A stretch of DNA of 64,000 bases from Hymenobacter setariae (lineage in GTDB: Bacteria > Bacteroidota > Bacteroidia > Cytophagales > Hymenobacteraceae), in the NCBI RefSeq assembly GCF_007713685.1, contig NZ_VMRJ01000003.1, positions 124,001 to 188,000 of the forward strand, given 5' to 3'. The notes under the pieces were generated by a model. The model was not told where the DNA came from and ran no database searches. It saw nothing but the letters and a program-made list of their open reading frames with translations. Below, one piece after another: positions 36,544 to 45,352 of this stretch (positions are counted from its first letter, which is position 1; each line of letters starts with the position of its first letter). The translations under genes and the position numbers were made by a program.

Positions 36544-37439
36544 GCGACAGAATCTCCAATGCGCAGCCAGTAGGAGCCGCCGTGGTGCTCCACACCCTGC
36601 AAAGCAGGCTGCCGCCACAGCGGGGCCAGCACTTGGCTTAGCTCGGCATCCTCACTCACGAAGTAGTTAGGCATAATAGTCTGATAGCGCGCCGGGTTGG
36701 CCAGCAGGAAAGCTGCTAGCATGTACTGCTCCGAATAGCCGCGGTCGCACATAAACTGCGGGTAGTCGTAGGGCAAGTACATATCATGAATGTGCACCAC
36801 CACTCCTGGCGCCAGCCGGGGCAGCACATCCAAGAAAAAAACGGTGGCGTCCGAGTTGGGTAGCACCCGATGCGAATTGTCGATAAACACAATATCGCCT
36901 GCCTGCAGCTGCCCAAAAATGGCTAGGTCCGTCGTTTCAAAAGGCTGCCGCACTACTTGCTGCGCCAACTGGTCAATCTCGGCGCGAGGGTAGGGGTCGA
37001 TGGACGTAATCTGGGTGGGCAGGCCCTGCTCACGGATGGCGCGGGCAGCTACTTTGGTCGAGTTGCCCGAGCCTACCTCCACGTAGCGCGCTGGCCGGTA
37101 GTGGGCCAGCATGCCGTAGATAGCCACAATGTCGAGCCCCGGCAGGAAGCCGTTGTTCCAGGCCGGTGCGTTGGGGTCGGTTTCGTCTTTGGCGTTCTTG
37201 AGCTTTGTGAGCTGGGGCTGATGCGTGAGAAACTCTTGCAGCAGGGTGCGGTACGAAGCCCGGTGGCGGTCAATAAGGCCGTAGAGTTGTGGGTGCGGCG
37301 GCTTGCCGTGGCCATAGCGCGGCTGCATATCCACGTGGTAGTCCAGAAATAAATTCTGGTACTTAGGCGAAATAAACCGATAAATATCTCGAAGCATCTC
37401 CCGAAAAAAAGGCCAGCGCTGGCGATGAGCCGCAAACAT
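36540..37439 (-). CDS. Class I SAM-dependent methyltransferase-like protein
   Basis: A 299-residue protein with a Rossmann-type methyltransferase core. RYVEVGSGNSTKVAARAI is motif I, QITSIDPYPRAEIDQL the second strand, and GDIVFIDNSHRVLPNSDA the post-II acidic loop. VVVHIHDMYLPYDYPQ follows, as in the cephalosporin-hydroxylase/Methyltransf_24 group. Substrate unknown. I start at MFAAHRQRW (37439), but the true start could be upstream at 37514 or downstream at 37397. Confidence 0.75.
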   Translation of the reverse strand: MFAAHRQRWPFFREMLRDIYRFISPKYQNLFLDYHVDMQPRYGHGKPPHPQLYGLIDRHRASYRTLLQEFLTHQPQLTKLKNAKDETDPNAPAWNNGFLPGLDIVAIYGMLAHYRPARYVEVGSGNSTKVAARAIREQGLPTQITSIDPYPRAEIDQLAQQVVRQPFETTDLAIFGQLQAGDIVFIDNSHRVLPNSDATVFFLDVLPRLAPGVVVHIHDMYLPYDYPQFMCDRGYSEQYMLAAFLLANPARYQTIMPNYFVSEDAELSQVLAPLWRQPALQGVEHHGGSYWLRIGDSVA

Positions 37440-37590
37440 ACGGCGCTCTATGCGAGCTCGCCGCTTAGGGGCAACTGCCGCGCAAACCGCCGTAGCTACG
37501 GGGCGAAGCCGCAAGTAATTTGGTGGTTAGCCAAATTTTCACGATATTTGCGGCCCGTTTCGGAATAGCATCAATTAACCCTTCGATATC

Positions 37591-37830
37591 ATGGCCCGAG
37601 TTTGTGATTTGACCGGCAAGCGTACCCGCGTGGGTAACAACGTGTCGCACGCCAACAACAAGACCAAGCGCAAGTTTTACCCTAACCTGCAGAAAAAGCG
37701 CTTCTACATCCCCGAGCAAGATGCTTGGGTAACGCTGCGCGTAGCCGCCTCGACCATCCGCACCATCAACAAGAATGGCATCATGGCCACCTTGAAGAAG
37801 GCTAAGGAGCAAGGCTTCATCACCTACTAG
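37591..37830 (+). CDS. rpmB: 50S ribosomal protein L28
   Basis: A 79-residue L28. [20 protein letters not shown] is the family N-terminal signature. The basic [16 protein letters not shown] segment binds 23S rRNA. It is first in the conserved Bacteroidota order rpmB-rpmG-DUF4295-ftsY, though a 214-bp gap with a hairpin and its own promoter separates it from rpmG. Length is normal for the group. Confidence 0.97.
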   Translation: MARVCDLTGKRTRVGNNVSHANNKTKRKFYPNLQKKRFYIPEQDAWVTLRVAASTIRTINKNGIMATLKKAKEQGFITY

Positions 37831-37865
37831 TTACCAGCCACAAGCTGTTTTCTCGGGCCTATCTC

Positions 37866-37910
37866 AGCGCCGGAGCCGAACTCCCCTAGGGTAAGCTCGG
37901 CTCCGGCGCT
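37866..37910 (+). terminator. GC-rich hairpin after rpmB
   Basis: AGCGCCGGAGCCGA (37866-37879) pairs with TCGGCTCCGGCGCT (37897-37910), with a CCTAGG site in the loop. It is placed like a terminator 36 bases past rpmB but lacks a T run. Confidence 0.5.
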
Positions 37911-37975
37911 GCTGCTGCATAAGTGGGGCGCCTAGCCCAAGACTTAGCGGCGCGCAGGAGCCAGGCCAACAAGGT

Positions 37976-38006
37976 TTTGCGGTTTCCCGAAAAAGCCGTA
38001 CCTTTG
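37976..38006 (+). promoter_or_regulatory. Canonical Bacteroidota promoter before rpmG
   Basis: TTTG (37976-37979), a 19-base spacer and TACCTTTG (37999-38006) match the -33/-7 consensus of the Bacteroidota housekeeping sigma factor. The rpmG start is 38 bases further down. This is the best-matched promoter in the window. Confidence 0.75.
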
Positions 38007-38044
38007 CAGACCTAAATCAAAAAATTAACCCCCCTCCCGTCGCG

Positions 38045-38227
38045 ATGGCCAAGAAAGGAAACCGGGTGCAGGTTATCATGGAGTGCACCGAGCACAAAAA
38101 CTCGGGTATGCCGGGCACCTCGCGCTACATCACTACCAAGAACCGTAAGAACACCCCTGAGCGCATCGAGCTGAAGAAATTCAACCCGATTCTGCGTAAA
38201 ATGACTGTTCACAAAGAAATTAAATAA
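38045..38227 (+). CDS. rpmG: 50S ribosomal protein L33
   Basis: A 60-residue L33. [20 protein letters not shown] and [19 protein letters not shown] are family blocks. It has a single cysteine rather than the four zinc-binding cysteines, so it is the zinc-independent form. It precedes the DUF4295 gene by 8 bp and shares the promoter at 37976. Confidence 0.97.
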   Translation: MAKKGNRVQVIMECTEHKNSGMPGTSRYITTKNRKNTPERIELKKFNPILRKMTVHKEIK

Positions 38228-38235
38228 CTCGCGTC

Positions 38236-38391
38236 ATGGCTAAGAAAGTAGTAGCAACGCTGAAAACCGCCGGCGGCAAAGACTGGGCGAAAGTAATTCG
38301 CGCCGTGAAGTCGGAAAAGACTGGTGCCTACACCTTCAAGGAGGAAATGGTACCCGTAGACAAAGTGCAGGACACGCTGGCTGGCAAATAA
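38236..38391 (+). CDS. DUF4295 family protein
   Basis: A 51-residue basic protein, MAKKVVATLKTAGGKDWAKV to VPVDKVQDTLAGK, matching DUF4295, which almost always sits between rpmG and ftsY in Bacteroidota. Its small size, basic charge and place after rpmG suggest a ribosome-associated protein, but that is inference. It lies 8 bp past rpmG, so the two are co-transcribed. A terminator follows. Confidence 0.92.
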   Translation: MAKKVVATLKTAGGKDWAKVIRAVKSEKTGAYTFKEEMVPVDKVQDTLAGK

Positions 38392-38415
38392 GCTGCGCCG
38401 CTGTTTAATGACGTG

Positions 38416-38445
38416 AAAAAGTCCCACCTTCGTGGGACTTTTTTC
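38416..38445 (+). terminator. Terminator after DUF4295 gene
   Basis: AAAAAGTCCCACC pairs with the GGGACTTTTT segment around a short TTCGT loop, followed by TTTT. It ends the rpmG-DUF4295 transcript before ftsY. Confidence 0.85.
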
Positions 38446-38470
38446 GTGTTACCCGTATCCCCTCCTTTTT

Positions 38471-38573
38471 GTCATGCTGACGAAGGAAGCACCTTATCAC
38501 GGCGGCTTTCGTCAGAAATTATCCAGTTCACTGGCGCAGGCGTGATAAGATGCTTCGCTGCGCTCAGCATGAC
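38471..38573. repeat. Intergenic inverted repeat, family A copy 3
   Basis: GTCATGCTGA on the left and GCGCTCAGCATGAC on the right, with CTTATCACG and CGTGATAAG further in, form an imperfect stem with a loop of about 40 bases. It ends 11 bases before the ftsY start. CGTGATAAGATGCTTCG is shared with copy 2 at 5930-5946. Confidence 0.8.
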
Positions 38574-38584
38574 CCTGCCGCTAT

Positions 38585-39562
38585 ATGGGCCTCTTCGATT
38601 TTTTTAAGAAAGACAAGGAAAATAAGGAGCAGCAGCAAGCCCTCGACGAAGGCTTGCAGAAAACCAAAACCAGCTTCTTTGACCAACTCAGCAAGGCCGT
38701 GGTGGGCAAAAGCACGGTGGACGAAGCCGTGCTCGACGACCTCGAAACGCTGCTTGTGCACGCCGACGTGGGCATCGACACGACGGTAAAAGTCATTGAC
38801 CGCATCGAAAAGCGCGTGGCTCGTGACAAGTATGTGAGCACTGGTGAACTCGACCGCATCTTGCGCGAAGAGATTGTGGGCTTGCTCGACGCGCACGGCG
38901 ATAGCACCGGCTCGCGCGCCATCCTCGACCGGCCCGACAGCCCCGGCCACCCCTTCGTGATTATGGTAGTGGGGGTGAATGGTGTGGGCAAAACCACGAC
39001 CATCGGCAAGCTGGCGCACCGCTTCCACTCGGCAGGCAAAAAAGTGGTCCTAGGTGCCGCCGATACTTTCCGGGCCGCTGCTGTGGACCAACTTATCGTG
39101 TGGGGCCAGCGGGTGGGCGTACCCGTTATCAGCCATGGCATGAATACTGACCCGGCTTCGGTAGCTTACGATGCGGTGCAAAAGGGCGTGGATATGGGTG
39201 CTGATGTAGTCATCATCGACACCGCCGGCCGCCTGCACAACAAAGTGAACCTGATGAACGAGCTTAGCAAAATCAAGCGCGTGATGCAGAAAGTTATTCC
39301 TGAAGCGCCGCACGAAGTACTGCTTGTGCTCGACGGCAGCACCGGCCAGAATGCTTTTTTGCAAGCCAAAGAGTTTACTCGTGCTACTGAGGTGTCGGCC
39401 TTGGCCATCACCAAGCTCGATGGTACGGCTAAAGGTGGCGTAGTTATCGGTATCAGCGACCAGTTTAGCATTCCGGTGCGCTACATTGGGGTAGGGGAGA
39501 AGATGACAGACTTGCAGCTATTTGACCGCCACACCTTCGTCAATTCGCTGTTCAAAAAGTAG
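38585..39562 (+). CDS. ftsY: Signal recognition particle receptor FtsY
   Basis: A 325-residue SRP-GTPase receptor that docks ribosome-SRP complexes at the membrane. The N-terminus has a short charged region (FFKKDKENKEQQQ) rather than the long acidic A domain, then the helical N domain. The G domain has GVNGVGKTTTIGKLA (P-loop), DTFRAAAVDQL, DTAGRLHNK and TKLDGTAKGG. Short FtsY is usual in this phylum. It is separated from the DUF4295 gene by a terminator and a family A repeat. Confidence 0.96.
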   Translation: MGLFDFFKKDKENKEQQQALDEGLQKTKTSFFDQLSKAVVGKSTVDEAVLDDLETLLVHADVGIDTTVKVIDRIEKRVARDKYVSTGELDRILREEIVGLLDAHGDSTGSRAILDRPDSPGHPFVIMVVGVNGVGKTTTIGKLAHRFHSAGKKVVLGAADTFRAAAVDQLIVWGQRVGVPVISHGMNTDPASVAYDAVQKGVDMGADVVIIDTAGRLHNKVNLMNELSKIKRVMQKVIPEAPHEVLLVLDGSTGQNAFLQAKEFTRATEVSALAITKLDGTAKGGVVIGISDQFSIPVRYIGVGEKMTDLQLFDRHTFVNSLFKK

Positions 39563-39651
39563 CCTAGGGCTCCCGCAGGCAAGCTTGCGGGGCGCCGACG
39601 GAATAAATCAGGGCTCGTCCGCGTTTAGGCCGAGTCTGTTCCTCTTCTCCT

Positions 39652-40083
39652 ATGCGCGGTTTTACTTTGGCTTCTTTGGCATTGCTGCTCGCTGCCTGCA
39701 ATTCGGCGACGACGACCCAAACTATTCCGTCAATTTCATTCAGCACCCAGATTAACATCACTAATCAGCAGTACCAAGCCCTGCGCTTCGACAATGGCGT
39801 GGTGGTGCTGCCCGCCACTGGCATCAATGGTGGTGGCGTAAAGGGCCTACTAGTGGTGCGGCAGAACGCGAGCACATACTTGGCGTTTGACCGCAACTGC
39901 CCTTACCAGCCCTACGATGCCTGCTCTACGGTGAGTCTTGACCGCTCGCGGCTGTTTTTTCGCGATAGCTGCTGCACCTCGCAGTTCGACTTTCGAGGCA
40001 ACGTGACGGGCGGACCGGCGCTACGTCCACTGCGGCAATATTCTACCAGCTTGAGCGGCAGTTTATTAACAATTACAAATTAA
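39652..40083 (+). CDS. Rieske-like lipoprotein without cluster ligands
   Basis: A 143-residue lipoprotein (lipobox LLAAC). The body resembles a Rieske fold: VVRQNASTYLAFDRNCPYQP, then DSCCTSQFDFRGNVTGGPAL and RPLRQYSTSLSG. In true Rieske proteins the two segments hold C-x-H and C-x-x-H. Here the histidines are missing: CPY replaces CxH, and CCTSQF replaces CPCHGSxF. It probably keeps the fold but not the 2Fe-2S cluster. An outer-membrane or periplasmic site is inferred. It lies 89 bp past ftsY. Confidence 0.65.
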   Translation: MRGFTLASLALLLAACNSATTTQTIPSISFSTQINITNQQYQALRFDNGVVVLPATGINGGGVKGLLVVRQNASTYLAFDRNCPYQPYDACSTVSLDRSRLFFRDSCCTSQFDFRGNVTGGPALRPLRQYSTSLSGSLLTITN

Positions 40084-40105
40084 ATCGAGAAATATTTTTT
40101 TGCTA

Positions 40106-40142
40106 TTTGCTTGCAAATTCAAAAAAGCCTTTCCTATCTTTG
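40106..40142 (+). promoter_or_regulatory. Promoter of tRNA-Asn
   Basis: TATCTTTG (40135-40142) is a -7 box. TTTG (40106-40109) or CTTG (40110-40113) is a -33 candidate, with 25 or 21 bases between. The tRNA begins 32 bases after the -7 box. Confidence 0.6.
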
Positions 40143-40174
40143 CAGCCCGAAAGCGCCGGTTTCGGATACAAAAA

Positions 40175-40248
40175 GCTTCCTTAGCTCAGCCGGTTAGAGC
40201 ATCTGACTGTTAATCAGAGGGTCCCTGGTTCGAGCCCAGGAGGGAGCG
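40175..40248 (+). tRNA. tRNA-Asn (GTT)
   Basis: The acceptor GCTTCCT pairs with AGGGAGC (one G-T pair), the anticodon stem TCTGA/TCAGA encloses CTGTTAA (anticodon GTT), and the T arm has CCTGG TTCGAGC CCAGG. The discriminator is G and CCA is not encoded. A strong terminator follows. Confidence 0.95.
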
Positions 40249-40256
40249 CTACCCAA

Positions 40257-40294
40257 ACAAGAAGACCCGCCGAAATTCGGCGGGTCTTCTTGTT
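40257..40294 (+). terminator. Terminator after tRNA-Asn
   Basis: AAGAAGACCCGCCGAA pairs with TTCGGCGGGTCTTCTT and is followed by GTTT. It lies 9 bases past the tRNA and faces the convergent mannanase gene, so it may serve both. Confidence 0.85.
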
Positions 40295-40333
40295 TATGGT
40301 CAGTACCAGTCACATAGGAGTGGCAGGGCTTCG

Positions 40334-42013
40334 TTACTGCTTGCTGACTTTGCGGGTAACCTGGCCTTGTGAGTCGGTCAAGGTTAGCAAATAGATACCA
40401 GTGGCTAGCCCTTGCAGGTTAATCTTATTTTCGCCGCCAGCTGTGGCTTGGCGGCGCACTACCTGCCCTAGGTGGTTGCTGAGGGTTAGTTGGCCGCTAG
40501 GTGGGCTGGTGGGGGCTAGGCGCACGGTGAGCTGGTCGCTGGCTGGGTTGGGATAAATGGCGAGGTCTTGCGGCTCGGCAGCCGCGGAGGTGGCCTGCGC
40601 CGTGCGGGCCGCAGTAGCGGTGGTGGCGGTGCCGTATACCTCAAACTCGAACAGTGAGAAGCCATAGGCGGTGGCCCGGTTGATGCAGTACACCTTCACG
40701 TAGCGGGCAGTGCCGCTAAGGCCAGTGAGGTCGTCGGCAGCGGCCGAGGTTTTGCCCCACATGTCTTTTACGGTGGTCCAGGTGCTGCCATCGGTCGAGA
40801 ACTGCACCTGGTAGTCTTTGGCATAGGCGGCTTCCCAGGCCAGGCGCACGCGGTTGACATTGTAGTTGCGCCCTAGGTCGACGTAGAGGGATTGGTTGTT
40901 GGCGTAGGCGCTTTCCCATCGGGTATTGCCGTCGGCATCCACGGCTTTAGCGGCCGTGTTGGTGCTGTTGTAGGTCGAGGTGACCGTGACGGGGCGCTGG
41001 TAGGCGATATTGGGCGCCTGGGTGCTGGTGGTGCCCCAGCCTGGCATTTCGTTTTGGCTGACCACATTGCTGGCCGTGTATGCCTGCTGAATGGCGGCGG
41101 TAGAGTTTTTGTTGAATACTAGCTCCGACCAACCCATGAAAAAGCTCCACTTAGGCTGGGTGCTGAGCAGGCTGGGTGATGGCAGCACTTCGCACTCGCC
41201 GATGGCGATGGGCTTGCCGCCAGCGGCGTTCATCATGGCGTTGTACTTGGCTATGGTGTAGCCCTGGCCGTCGCTGTAGTACATATCGAGAGCCAGGATG
41301 TCCCAATAGCTGCTGCCGGGGTTGTAAGCGGTGAGGTCGGACGAAAGCGAGCTGAAATCCTGCAAATCCCACACCCAAATGAGGTTGGTGAGGCCCTTAG
41401 TATTGCGCAGGTAATCGCGGGTGATTTGGAAGAGCTTGGCCGTGCCATTGGAGCCGGTGCGGCCGGCCCACCAGAACACGCCCTGGTTCATCTCGTGCAG
41501 CGGGCGGAAATACACTTCTACGCCACTGTTTTTGAGGTCTTGCAGGTAGCCAGCTACCACATCGAGGCGCCGCTTCCAGTTGGTGTTGAGGGTGGTGCCG
41601 TTGGTAATCAGCTCCTGCCACTGGGCGTCGCTGAGCGTGCTTTTCACGCCGCCCTCCCATTGGCAAGGCTCAGCTTGGGTGGGCGGGCAGGCGTGAAACA
41701 TGATGTTGATGAGCGAGCCGCGGGCCCACTGGGCCTTGGCTTCGTTTATCATGGTTTGGCGGTTGGCCACGTCGTCGGCCGAGAATAAGAAGTCGCCACT
41801 CCAGAGCGCTGGATACACACCAGCGGTAGCCTGCACGCGGTTGGTGGAGGTAGCGGGGGCCGAGTTGGGCTCTCGGTTATGAATGCCGGAGGCCGTTTTG
41901 GTGCCCGAAATACCGTAGAGGTAGTTGAGGCTCTTATAAGCGGTTTGGGCCGCGGCGGCCCCGTGCAGCCCGGCCAGCAGACCTAGGGCAATAGCGTAGC
42001 GAGTGAAACGCAT
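40334..42013 (-). CDS. GH26 beta-mannanase with F5/8-type C domain and T9SS signal
   Basis: A 559-residue secreted enzyme. A signal peptide (residues 1-22) precedes a GH26 domain (about 25-330). RPLHEMNQG holds the acid/base Glu174, and IAIGECEV holds the nucleophile Glu273. A discoidin/F5-8-type-C carbohydrate-binding domain follows (about 335-462). The C-terminus (about 482-559: LAIYPNPASDQLTVRL, LATGIYLLTL) is a T9SS sorting domain, so it should be surface-attached or released. It hydrolyses beta-1,4-mannan. It faces away from the AraC regulator across a family A repeat. TTTTCCCACCC lies 7 bases before the start. Confidence 0.9.
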   Translation of the reverse strand: MRFTRYAIALGLLAGLHGAAAAQTAYKSLNYLYGISGTKTASGIHNREPNSAPATSTNRVQATAGVYPALWSGDFLFSADDVANRQTMINEAKAQWARGSLINIMFHACPPTQAEPCQWEGGVKSTLSDAQWQELITNGTTLNTNWKRRLDVVAGYLQDLKNSGVEVYFRPLHEMNQGVFWWAGRTGSNGTAKLFQITRDYLRNTKGLTNLIWVWDLQDFSSLSSDLTAYNPGSSYWDILALDMYYSDGQGYTIAKYNAMMNAAGGKPIAIGECEVLPSPSLLSTQPKWSFFMGWSELVFNKNSTAAIQQAYTASNVVSQNEMPGWGTTSTQAPNIAYQRPVTVTSTYNSTNTAAKAVDADGNTRWESAYANNQSLYVDLGRNYNVNRVRLAWEAAYAKDYQVQFSTDGSTWTTVKDMWGKTSAAADDLTGLSGTARYVKVYCINRATAYGFSLFEFEVYGTATTATAARTAQATSAAAEPQDLAIYPNPASDQLTVRLAPTSPPSGQLTLSNHLGQVVRRQATAGGENKINLQGLATGIYLLTLTDSQGQVTRKVSKQ

Positions 42014-42183
42014 GAGGTGGGGGTGGGAAAAGGAAGTGAACACTGCGCCACCCGCGCCCCGAGAGCGGGGTGACGCTAGCAAAGAAATTCGTTTCACCGA
42101 CCGGCCCGACCAAGTGGTTAAAAATGAGCAAGTAAATGCTGTGATTGTGCTACTTGACGTTTGTGTACTATTACTTTTTACTC

Positions 42184-42277
42184 GTCATGCAGAGCGCAGC
42201 GAAGTATCTCGCTCGCTTTGTTGCTAACGTTAGAGGTTAGTGCGCCACGCGAGATGCTTCGCTGCGCTCTGCATGAC
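42184..42277. repeat. Intergenic inverted repeat, family A copy 4
   Basis: GTCATGCAGAGCGCAGCGAAG on the left pairs with CTTCGCTGCGCTCTGCATGAC on the right, with TCTCG/CGAGA inside. It lies between the mannanase start and the AraC gene's stop, in the leader side of the mannanase. Confidence 0.85.
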
Positions 42278-42295
42278 CCGTTTTTATTTCTAGGC

Positions 42296-43171
42296 TTAGA
42301 TAAAGACTCGCGTGCCCGAGAAGCTCTGGCGAAACAGCTTAGGCGTGTAGTTTTTACGCTTCTTGAAGATGCGGTTGAAGTTGGAAATGTTGTTGAAACC
42401 GCACTTATATGCCACCTCCGCGATGCTGTGCGTCGTGTCGATGAGCATGCGCGAGGCGTGCCCTAGGCGGATTTCGTTGAGGCTGTCGATGAAGGTGTTG
42501 CCAGTGCGCTTCTTGATGAAGCGGCTGAACGAGGCCTCGGGCATATTGGCGAGCTTGGCTACCTCGGCCAGGGTGATTTGCCGGCTGTAATGGGCGTTGA
42601 GGTACTCAAAGACCTTTTCCACGCGGCGGCTATTGTAGTTGAGCTGCTCGTTGGTAAACGATGCGTCGGAGAGCATGCGCATATTGCGCGAGGCCGACAA
42701 GTCGTGCAGGATGGAGAACAGCTCCAGCACCGAGTCGAAGCCCAGCTTCTGCTCTAGGGCCAGTATTCGGCCGCGCAGCCGCTCGGCCGTTTCGGCCGAA
42801 AAGAGGATGCCGCGCTGCGCATTCTCAAACATCTTCTGGATGAAGTGGAGCTGGTTGCGGCGCAGAAAACGCTCGTCGAGCAGGTCGCGGTGAAACTGGA
42901 TGGTTAGTTCCCGGATTTCGCCGCTGCGGCACTCGTGCGTAAACCAGGCATGGGGCAGGTTGGGGCCCACCAGCACCAGCTCCACGTTGCCGATGGTCTC
43001 GATGTGGTCGCCCACCACGCGCTGCGCACCGGCTGCCCCGAGTATCAGGTTTAGCTCGTACTCTTCGTGGTGGTGAATGGGGAAGTTGAACTCCTGCTTT
43101 ACGCGTGAGAAGAGCATAAAGCAGTCGTTTTGGGTGAGCGGGGTAATCTCCCGCATCAGTTGGTGCGACAT
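42296..43171 (-). CDS. AraC-family transcriptional regulator
   Basis: A 291-residue regulator with an N-terminal cupin (PIHHHEEYELNLILG, VGPNLPHAWF) that may bind a sugar, and a C-terminal double helix-turn-helix (TLAEVAKLANMPEASFSRFIK, SIAEVAYKCGFNNISNFNRIFK). It probably senses a mannan breakdown product and controls the mannan locus. It is divergent from the symporter gene with a 312-bp gap. TTTCCCACCC lies 4 bases before its start. Confidence 0.9.
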   Translation of the reverse strand: MSHQLMREITPLTQNDCFMLFSRVKQEFNFPIHHHEEYELNLILGAAGAQRVVGDHIETIGNVELVLVGPNLPHAWFTHECRSGEIRELTIQFHRDLLDERFLRRNQLHFIQKMFENAQRGILFSAETAERLRGRILALEQKLGFDSVLELFSILHDLSASRNMRMLSDASFTNEQLNYNSRRVEKVFEYLNAHYSRQITLAEVAKLANMPEASFSRFIKKRTGNTFIDSLNEIRLGHASRMLIDTTHSIAEVAYKCGFNNISNFNRIFKKRKNYTPKLFRQSFSGTRVFI

Positions 43172-43483
43172 GAGTGGGTGGGAAAGAGAGGGTAGGGCAA
43201 CAACCGGCTGGTAAAATAATACCGACTATCGCCTAGGTGCTGTTACCCCAAATAAAGCACTGAAACCCTATTAAAAGCCTTCAAAAACGGCTTGCTAGGT
43301 ATCTGCGGCAAATCAGTACTAGCTAAGGTTAAAATATCATTACTTCTGCCTGCATAGCGCGTCTACTTTTGACCCCACAATTCAGCGGAAAAACACCACG
43401 GTTTTTACCGTCTGCTTTTTTGAACCCGACCTAGGCGCTCGCCGCGGGTGCTCGCCCTTTTTCTCGCTTCCCACCCTTCTATT
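43172..43483. promoter_or_regulatory. Divergent promoter region between araC-type gene and symporter
   Basis: The 312-bp gap has no gene. TACTTTTG (43364-43371) fits the TAnnTTTG -7 box and would give the symporter a leader of about 105 bases. Two CCTAGG sites lie at about 43231 and 43429. TTCCCACCC appears 7 bases before the symporter start, and its complement 4 bases before the regulator start. An AraC operator is likely here, but no clear tandem half-sites were found by eye. Confidence 0.5.
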
Positions 43484-45316
43484 ATGCGCTTGCGGCTACC
43501 CGATATTCTGCTCATTGTTGCTTACCTGCTCGCCACGGTCGGCATTGGGCTCTACTACCGCAAGAAGGCCAGCCAGGACAAGGACAGCTACCTGCTGGGC
43601 GGCAAAACGCTGCCTTGGTACAAGCTCGGCCTCAGCGATGCGTCCGACATGTTCGACATCAGCGGCACGATGTGGATGGTCAGCCTCTGCTTCGTGTATG
43701 GTATGAAAAGCATTTGGATTCCGTGGCTGTGGCCGGTCTTCAACCAGGTGTTTTTGATGATGTACCTCTCGCGCTGGCTGCGCCGCTCGGGCGCCAGCAC
43801 CGGCGCCGAGTGGCTGGCTACTCGCTTCGGCCAGAAGGGGCCCGGCGTGTGGGCCTCGCACCAGGTGGTTATCGCGTTTGCGCTGCTCAGCTGCCTCGGG
43901 TTTTTGGCCTATGGCTTCGTGGGGCTAGGTAAGTTCATGGAGATTTTTATTCCGTGGAGCGTGGTGAAGGACTACGTGCCCTTCGCGGTGGCGCCGCAAT
44001 ACGTGCCGCACTTGTATGGCATTGTGTTCACGCTCTTTGCCATGTTTTACTCCATTGTGGGCGGCATGCACAGCATTGTGCTGGGCGATATTATCAAGTA
44101 CGCCATCATGACGGTGGCTTGCGTGGCTATCGCGGGCATTGCTTATGTCAAGCTGCAAGGCCACGAGTTGGCGGTGCCCGACGGCTGGTTCAACCCCTTC
44201 TTCGGCTGGCGCCTAGGTCTCGATTGGAGCCGGCTTATTCCGGAAGTCAACAGCAAAATTTCGAGCGATGGCTACTCGCTGTTCGGCATTTTCTTTATGA
44301 TGATGGCTTTCAAGGGCGCGTTTGCCTCGCTGGCGGGCCCGGCGCCCAACTACGACATGCAAAAAATCCTGAGCACCCGCTCGCCCGAGGAGGCCAGCAA
44401 AATGAGCGGATTCGTGTCGATTATGCTGTTGCCCATTCGCTACGCGCTCATCATTGGGCTCACCATCCTAGGGCTGCTCTACTACCACCAAATGAACTTG
44501 AAGGCGCCCGATGGCACCATCGACTTCGAGCGCATTCTGCCCCTTACTATCAATAATTTCCTACCAGTGGGGCTAGTCGGCCTGGTGCTCACGGGCCTGC
44601 TCGGCGCCTTCATGGGCACCTTCAGTGGCACCGTGAATGCGGCGCAGGCTTACATCGTCAACGACATCTACCTCAAGTACTTCAATCCGCAGGCTAGTAC
44701 GCGCCGCATCATCTCGATGAACTACGTGGTGGGCGTGCTGGTGGTGGCGGTGGGCGTAGCGCTGGGCTTCATTGCCAAGGATGTGAATACCGTGCTCCAG
44801 TTCATCGTGTCGGCGCTCTACGGTGGCTATATCGCGGCCAATGTGCTGAAGTGGCACTGGTGGCGCTTCAACGCCACGGGTTTTTTTGTGGGCATGAGCG
44901 CCGGTATTTTGGCGGCGCTGGTGTTTGGGGCGCTCATCCCATCGGGCAACCTGCTGTATTGGTTTCCGCTGCTGTTTGCCATTTCCCTAGGGGGCTCGGT
45001 AGCGGGCACCTACTTGGCGCCACCCACCGAAGCGGCGGTGCTGCACCACTTCTACACCACCGTGCGGCCCTGGGGCTTTTGGGGCCCGGTGAAGGCGCAG
45101 GTGCTAGCCGCCGACCCCACCTTTCAGCCCAACCGCAACTTTCGGCTCAATATGTTCAACGTGGTGCTGGGCATCATCGCGCAGCTCTGCCTCACCATTC
45201 TGCCCATGTATCTGCTGCTGTCGCAAACGCTGCCGCTGCTCGTCACCATTGGCATTCTGGTAGTAACCGGGTCGATTCTGAAAAAGACTTGGTGGGACCG
45301 GCTTTCTGAGTATTAG
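43484..45316 (+). CDS. Sodium:solute symporter (SLC5), probable mannobiose importer
   Basis: A 610-residue inner-membrane transporter with about 13-14 helices. ILLIVAYLLATVGIGLYYRK and SYLLGGKTLPWYKLGLSD, with DASDMFDISGT, are the SSS-family N-terminal signature. LTGLLGAFMGTFSGTVNAAQ is the family's central motif. Its location next to the GH130 and epimerase genes suggests it takes up mannobiose, as in the known Bacteroides fragilis mannan pathway. The substrate is inferred from context. I start at MRLRLPD (43484). Confidence 0.88.
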   Translation: MRLRLPDILLIVAYLLATVGIGLYYRKKASQDKDSYLLGGKTLPWYKLGLSDASDMFDISGTMWMVSLCFVYGMKSIWIPWLWPVFNQVFLMMYLSRWLRRSGASTGAEWLATRFGQKGPGVWASHQVVIAFALLSCLGFLAYGFVGLGKFMEIFIPWSVVKDYVPFAVAPQYVPHLYGIVFTLFAMFYSIVGGMHSIVLGDIIKYAIMTVACVAIAGIAYVKLQGHELAVPDGWFNPFFGWRLGLDWSRLIPEVNSKISSDGYSLFGIFFMMMAFKGAFASLAGPAPNYDMQKILSTRSPEEASKMSGFVSIMLLPIRYALIIGLTILGLLYYHQMNLKAPDGTIDFERILPLTINNFLPVGLVGLVLTGLLGAFMGTFSGTVNAAQAYIVNDIYLKYFNPQASTRRIISMNYVVGVLVVAVGVALGFIAKDVNTVLQFIVSALYGGYIAANVLKWHWWRFNATGFFVGMSAGILAALVFGALIPSGNLLYWFPLLFAISLGGSVAGTYLAPPTEAAVLHHFYTTVRPWGFWGPVKAQVLAADPTFQPNRNFRLNMFNVVLGIIAQLCLTILPMYLLLSQTLPLLVTIGILVVTGSILKKTWWDRLSEY

Positions 45317-45352
45317 TAGCATAGGGGGCACCTAGGGTAAGCTCAGGCGCAG

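Noticed and set aside
36326..36670. 114-residue plus-strand frame over the DUF5522 gene
   Set aside because: It is out of frame with the clear Cys-rich DUF5522 product and runs antisense into the methyltransferase gene.
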